64,000 bases of DNA from Hahellaceae bacterium (lineage in GTDB: Bacteria > Pseudomonadota > Gammaproteobacteria > Pseudomonadales > Oleiphilaceae). This document shows positions 62,771 through 64,000 of the stretch, one piece after another. Both the position numbers and the translations under genes were made by a program. Below the pieces are notes generated by a model. The model saw nothing but the letters and a program-made list of their open reading frames with translations, was not told the origin of the DNA and did not search any database. Position 1 is the stretch's first letter, and each line of letters starts with the position of its first letter. The DNA lies in NCBI GenBank assembly GCA_016716085.1, contig JADJWY010000023.1, forward strand, positions 1-64,000. Direction: 5' to 3'.

Positions 62771-62949
62771 AAAATGGGATGTTGAATATTTTACTCTATT
62801 TTACAATATGTTAGCTCTTGATAATTGGATTGTTGGACAATCCTGTTCCGGGCAGCGACGCGGCTCACAGATTCGTCAATGAAATTTGGTGAGGGAAGGT
62901 GGCCTGGGCTACTGTCCTCCGGGTCATCCAATAAACATTCGAGGAAGCC

Positions 62950-63411
62950 ATGGAACGCGTCATTGATCTGCTGGGCCAAAAAGTTGTTCTGTTAACCGGC
63001 ACCACAGGATTTGTGGGGAAGGTTTATCTGGAAAAACTATTGCGAAGCTGCCCTGATGTGACGGTGCGCGTCATTGCCCGTGGCGGAGGGAGTCCATCTC
63101 ATCGTGAATTGTGCCGCCTCTGTCAACTTCCGTGAGCCCCTCGATCAGGCGCTGGCCATAAATATAGCGTCGGTTTTGAGCATGACCTCACTGGCTGCGC
63201 GCTTCAATCTGCCGCTGGTTCACGTGAGCACCTGTTATGTTCATGGCTTGCATCAGGGCGAAATCCGGGAAGAACTGCATCAGCCTCTCAAAGGCATCGT
63301 TACCGACGGGGAGGGTAACTACCCGATTGAAGCTTTGCTGGAGAAAATGCGTAAGGATATTGAACAGGTTCGTGCAGCCGTTAAAGAAACCGAGGTTGAA
63401 GGGGTACTGGG
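62950..63411 (+). pseudogene. Gutted fatty acyl-CoA reductase (male-sterility/NAD-binding type)
   Basis: The first piece, from ATG 62950 (GAGGAAG upstream), reads LLGQKVVLLTGTTGFVGKVYLEKLLRSCPDV, the start of Marinobacter-type alcohol-forming fatty acyl-CoA reductases used for wax esters. At about 63088 it jumps, with a frame change and the loss of about 60-70 codons, to GVHLIVNCAASVNFREPLD and HVSTCYVHG in another frame, which match the reductase further downstream. The match fades after about 63410, with the SDR active site YxxxK and the C-terminal domain missing. So it is an internally deleted, 3'-truncated pseudogene. It implies an ancestor able to make fatty alcohols. Confidence 0.75.
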
Positions 63412-63476
63412 GATTTTCCCTCCAAAATCGACACTTCGCCTGAAATCCCATGCCCCGCTTGGCTTCCCAAGGACCA

Positions 63477-63620
63477 TTACTTTTCCAGAACAGGCTTGTA
63501 TCCGTCAATCGACGCCATCAATTCCTCCAGATCTGGCAATTTTTCGCTCAGTTCAAAGCTATAGGTGCCCTTCAGGTTAATGTTGTACCAGGTGTCCTGT
63601 CCGCTGTCCGCAAGGGTCTG
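63477..63620 (-). pseudogene. Unidentified gene fragment (C-terminal)
   Basis: A leftward frame of about 45 codons, bounded upstream by a stop, reads SGQDTWYNINLKGTYSFELS then EKLPDLEELMASIDGYKP and ends VLEK at TAA 63477-63479. The composition is protein-like. It has no start codon of its own and I cannot name the parent family. It is most likely the tail of a disrupted gene between the acyl reductase remnant and the transposase remnant. Confidence 0.35.
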
Positions 63621-63819
63621 GGGTGTCGATTTTCAACCCTAATTTTAGCAAAAGGCGTTCAATTCAACGATGAAAATGGTTACCGAATGACATTCCGTTA
63701 CCAAAAAGTCAGGCAGACTTTCATCACTGTGGTCCTTTTATGCCCATTTGCCGATTTTTTCCCACGACATCCCTGCATTGGGCTGCGGACAGTCGAAGAT
63801 TTATGAATCATCTGATCTT

Positions 63820-64000
63820 CTACCGTCTGGGATAAAATCCATTGAGCACACCGTTCCACAGCGAGACATAGTGCCACTGTGATGCGTGTGCTGGTCGAGC
63901 CTTCTGCCACACTTCAGCGGGTGTCCGTCCACCCAGGTTCTAAGGCTAGGTGTCGGATTCTGCCCTTGAAGGTGCCGAAGAGTCGTTCGATCCGACCGTT
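63820..64000 (-). pseudogene. Remnant of a DDE-type transposase (runs off right edge)
   Basis: Read leftwards from the edge, the sequence gives NGRIERLFGTFKGRIRHL, the DDE-domain motif of an integrase-core transposase with the catalytic glutamate region. After a jump, in a second frame, follow LGGRTPAEVWQKARPAHASQ and WHYVSLWNGVLNGFYPRR before TAG at 63820-63822. The usual spacer between these motifs is missing, so the gene is deleted internally and frameshifted. I could not find inverted terminal repeats. The family resembles IS3/IS481-like elements but is not resolved. Confidence 0.6.

Overview
The window is chromosomal DNA from a free-living, probably marine Gammaproteobacterium of the Oceanospirillales/Pseudomonadales type. 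The clues are the gene orders prmB-aroC-MFS and pilZ-tatD, a DUF4892 protein, class I polyhydroxyalkanoate (PHA) genes, a lipase foldase, a zinc-uptake binding protein and a remnant of a Marinobacter-like fatty acyl reductase. I cannot name the genus. The backbone is moderately GC-rich, with AT-rich gaps near 28.1, 47.5 and 61.5 kb.

1-15.1 kb is a surface-glycan locus. On the plus strand lie the end of a heparinase-like gene and a GT4 glycosyltransferase. On the minus strand lies wecC-wecB-acyltransferase (UDP-ManNAcA plus an O-acyl tailor). A divergent plus operon follows: PglC-like initiating transferase, PglD-like acetyltransferase, PglE-like aminotransferase, PglF-like dehydratase, an epimerase, a WecA/WbpL-like initiating transferase fused to a PglF-like N-terminal half, and an asparagine-synthetase homologue whose key motifs are all altered. 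Three of these genes (acyltransferase, wecC, pglC) carry single-base frameshifts and one also a nonsense codon, so the locus is either decaying or contains sequence errors.

15.1-22.4 kb is housekeeping: znuA, pilZ, tatD, an alpha/beta hydrolase, a DUF4892 protein, prmB, aroC and an MFS transporter.

22.5-30.2 kb is a carbon-storage neighbourhood: phasin, phaC, fructose-1,6-bisphosphatase (opposite strand), an outer-membrane porin, the regulator phaR, an unrecognised exported barrel-like protein and a second phasin. Two inverted repeats fitting the known PhaR operator pattern flank the promoter of the second phasin. phaR itself starts with TTG just after a hairpin that covers its ribosome-binding region.

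30.2-41.4 kb is read from the minus strand: an unknown 766-residue exported protein with a glycine-rich lipoprotein partner, a stand-alone EF-G 2, a lipase foldase with no lipase nearby, two solute-binding proteins without permeases, and a GMC oxidoreductase with a Tat-exported small subunit. 41.5-47.2 kb (plus) has a CPA2 antiporter, a zinc alcohol dehydrogenase and a PAS-GAF-PAS-GGDEF-EAL protein. After a 688-base AT-rich gap, 47.9-52.3 kb is a minus-strand copper-handling operon: CopL-like protein, small exported protein, TolC-type lipoprotein, multicopper oxidase and a cupredoxin-CusF fusion.

52.4-64 kb is accessory. It holds a large FG-GAP lipoprotein gene with an in-frame TAG after codon 49, a broken solute-binding gene, a LuxP/LuxQ-like binding protein and hybrid kinase pair, a DUF805 protein, a KfrA-like protein divergent from a tyrosine recombinase with palindromes between them, a gutted fatty acyl reductase and a decayed transposase at the right edge.
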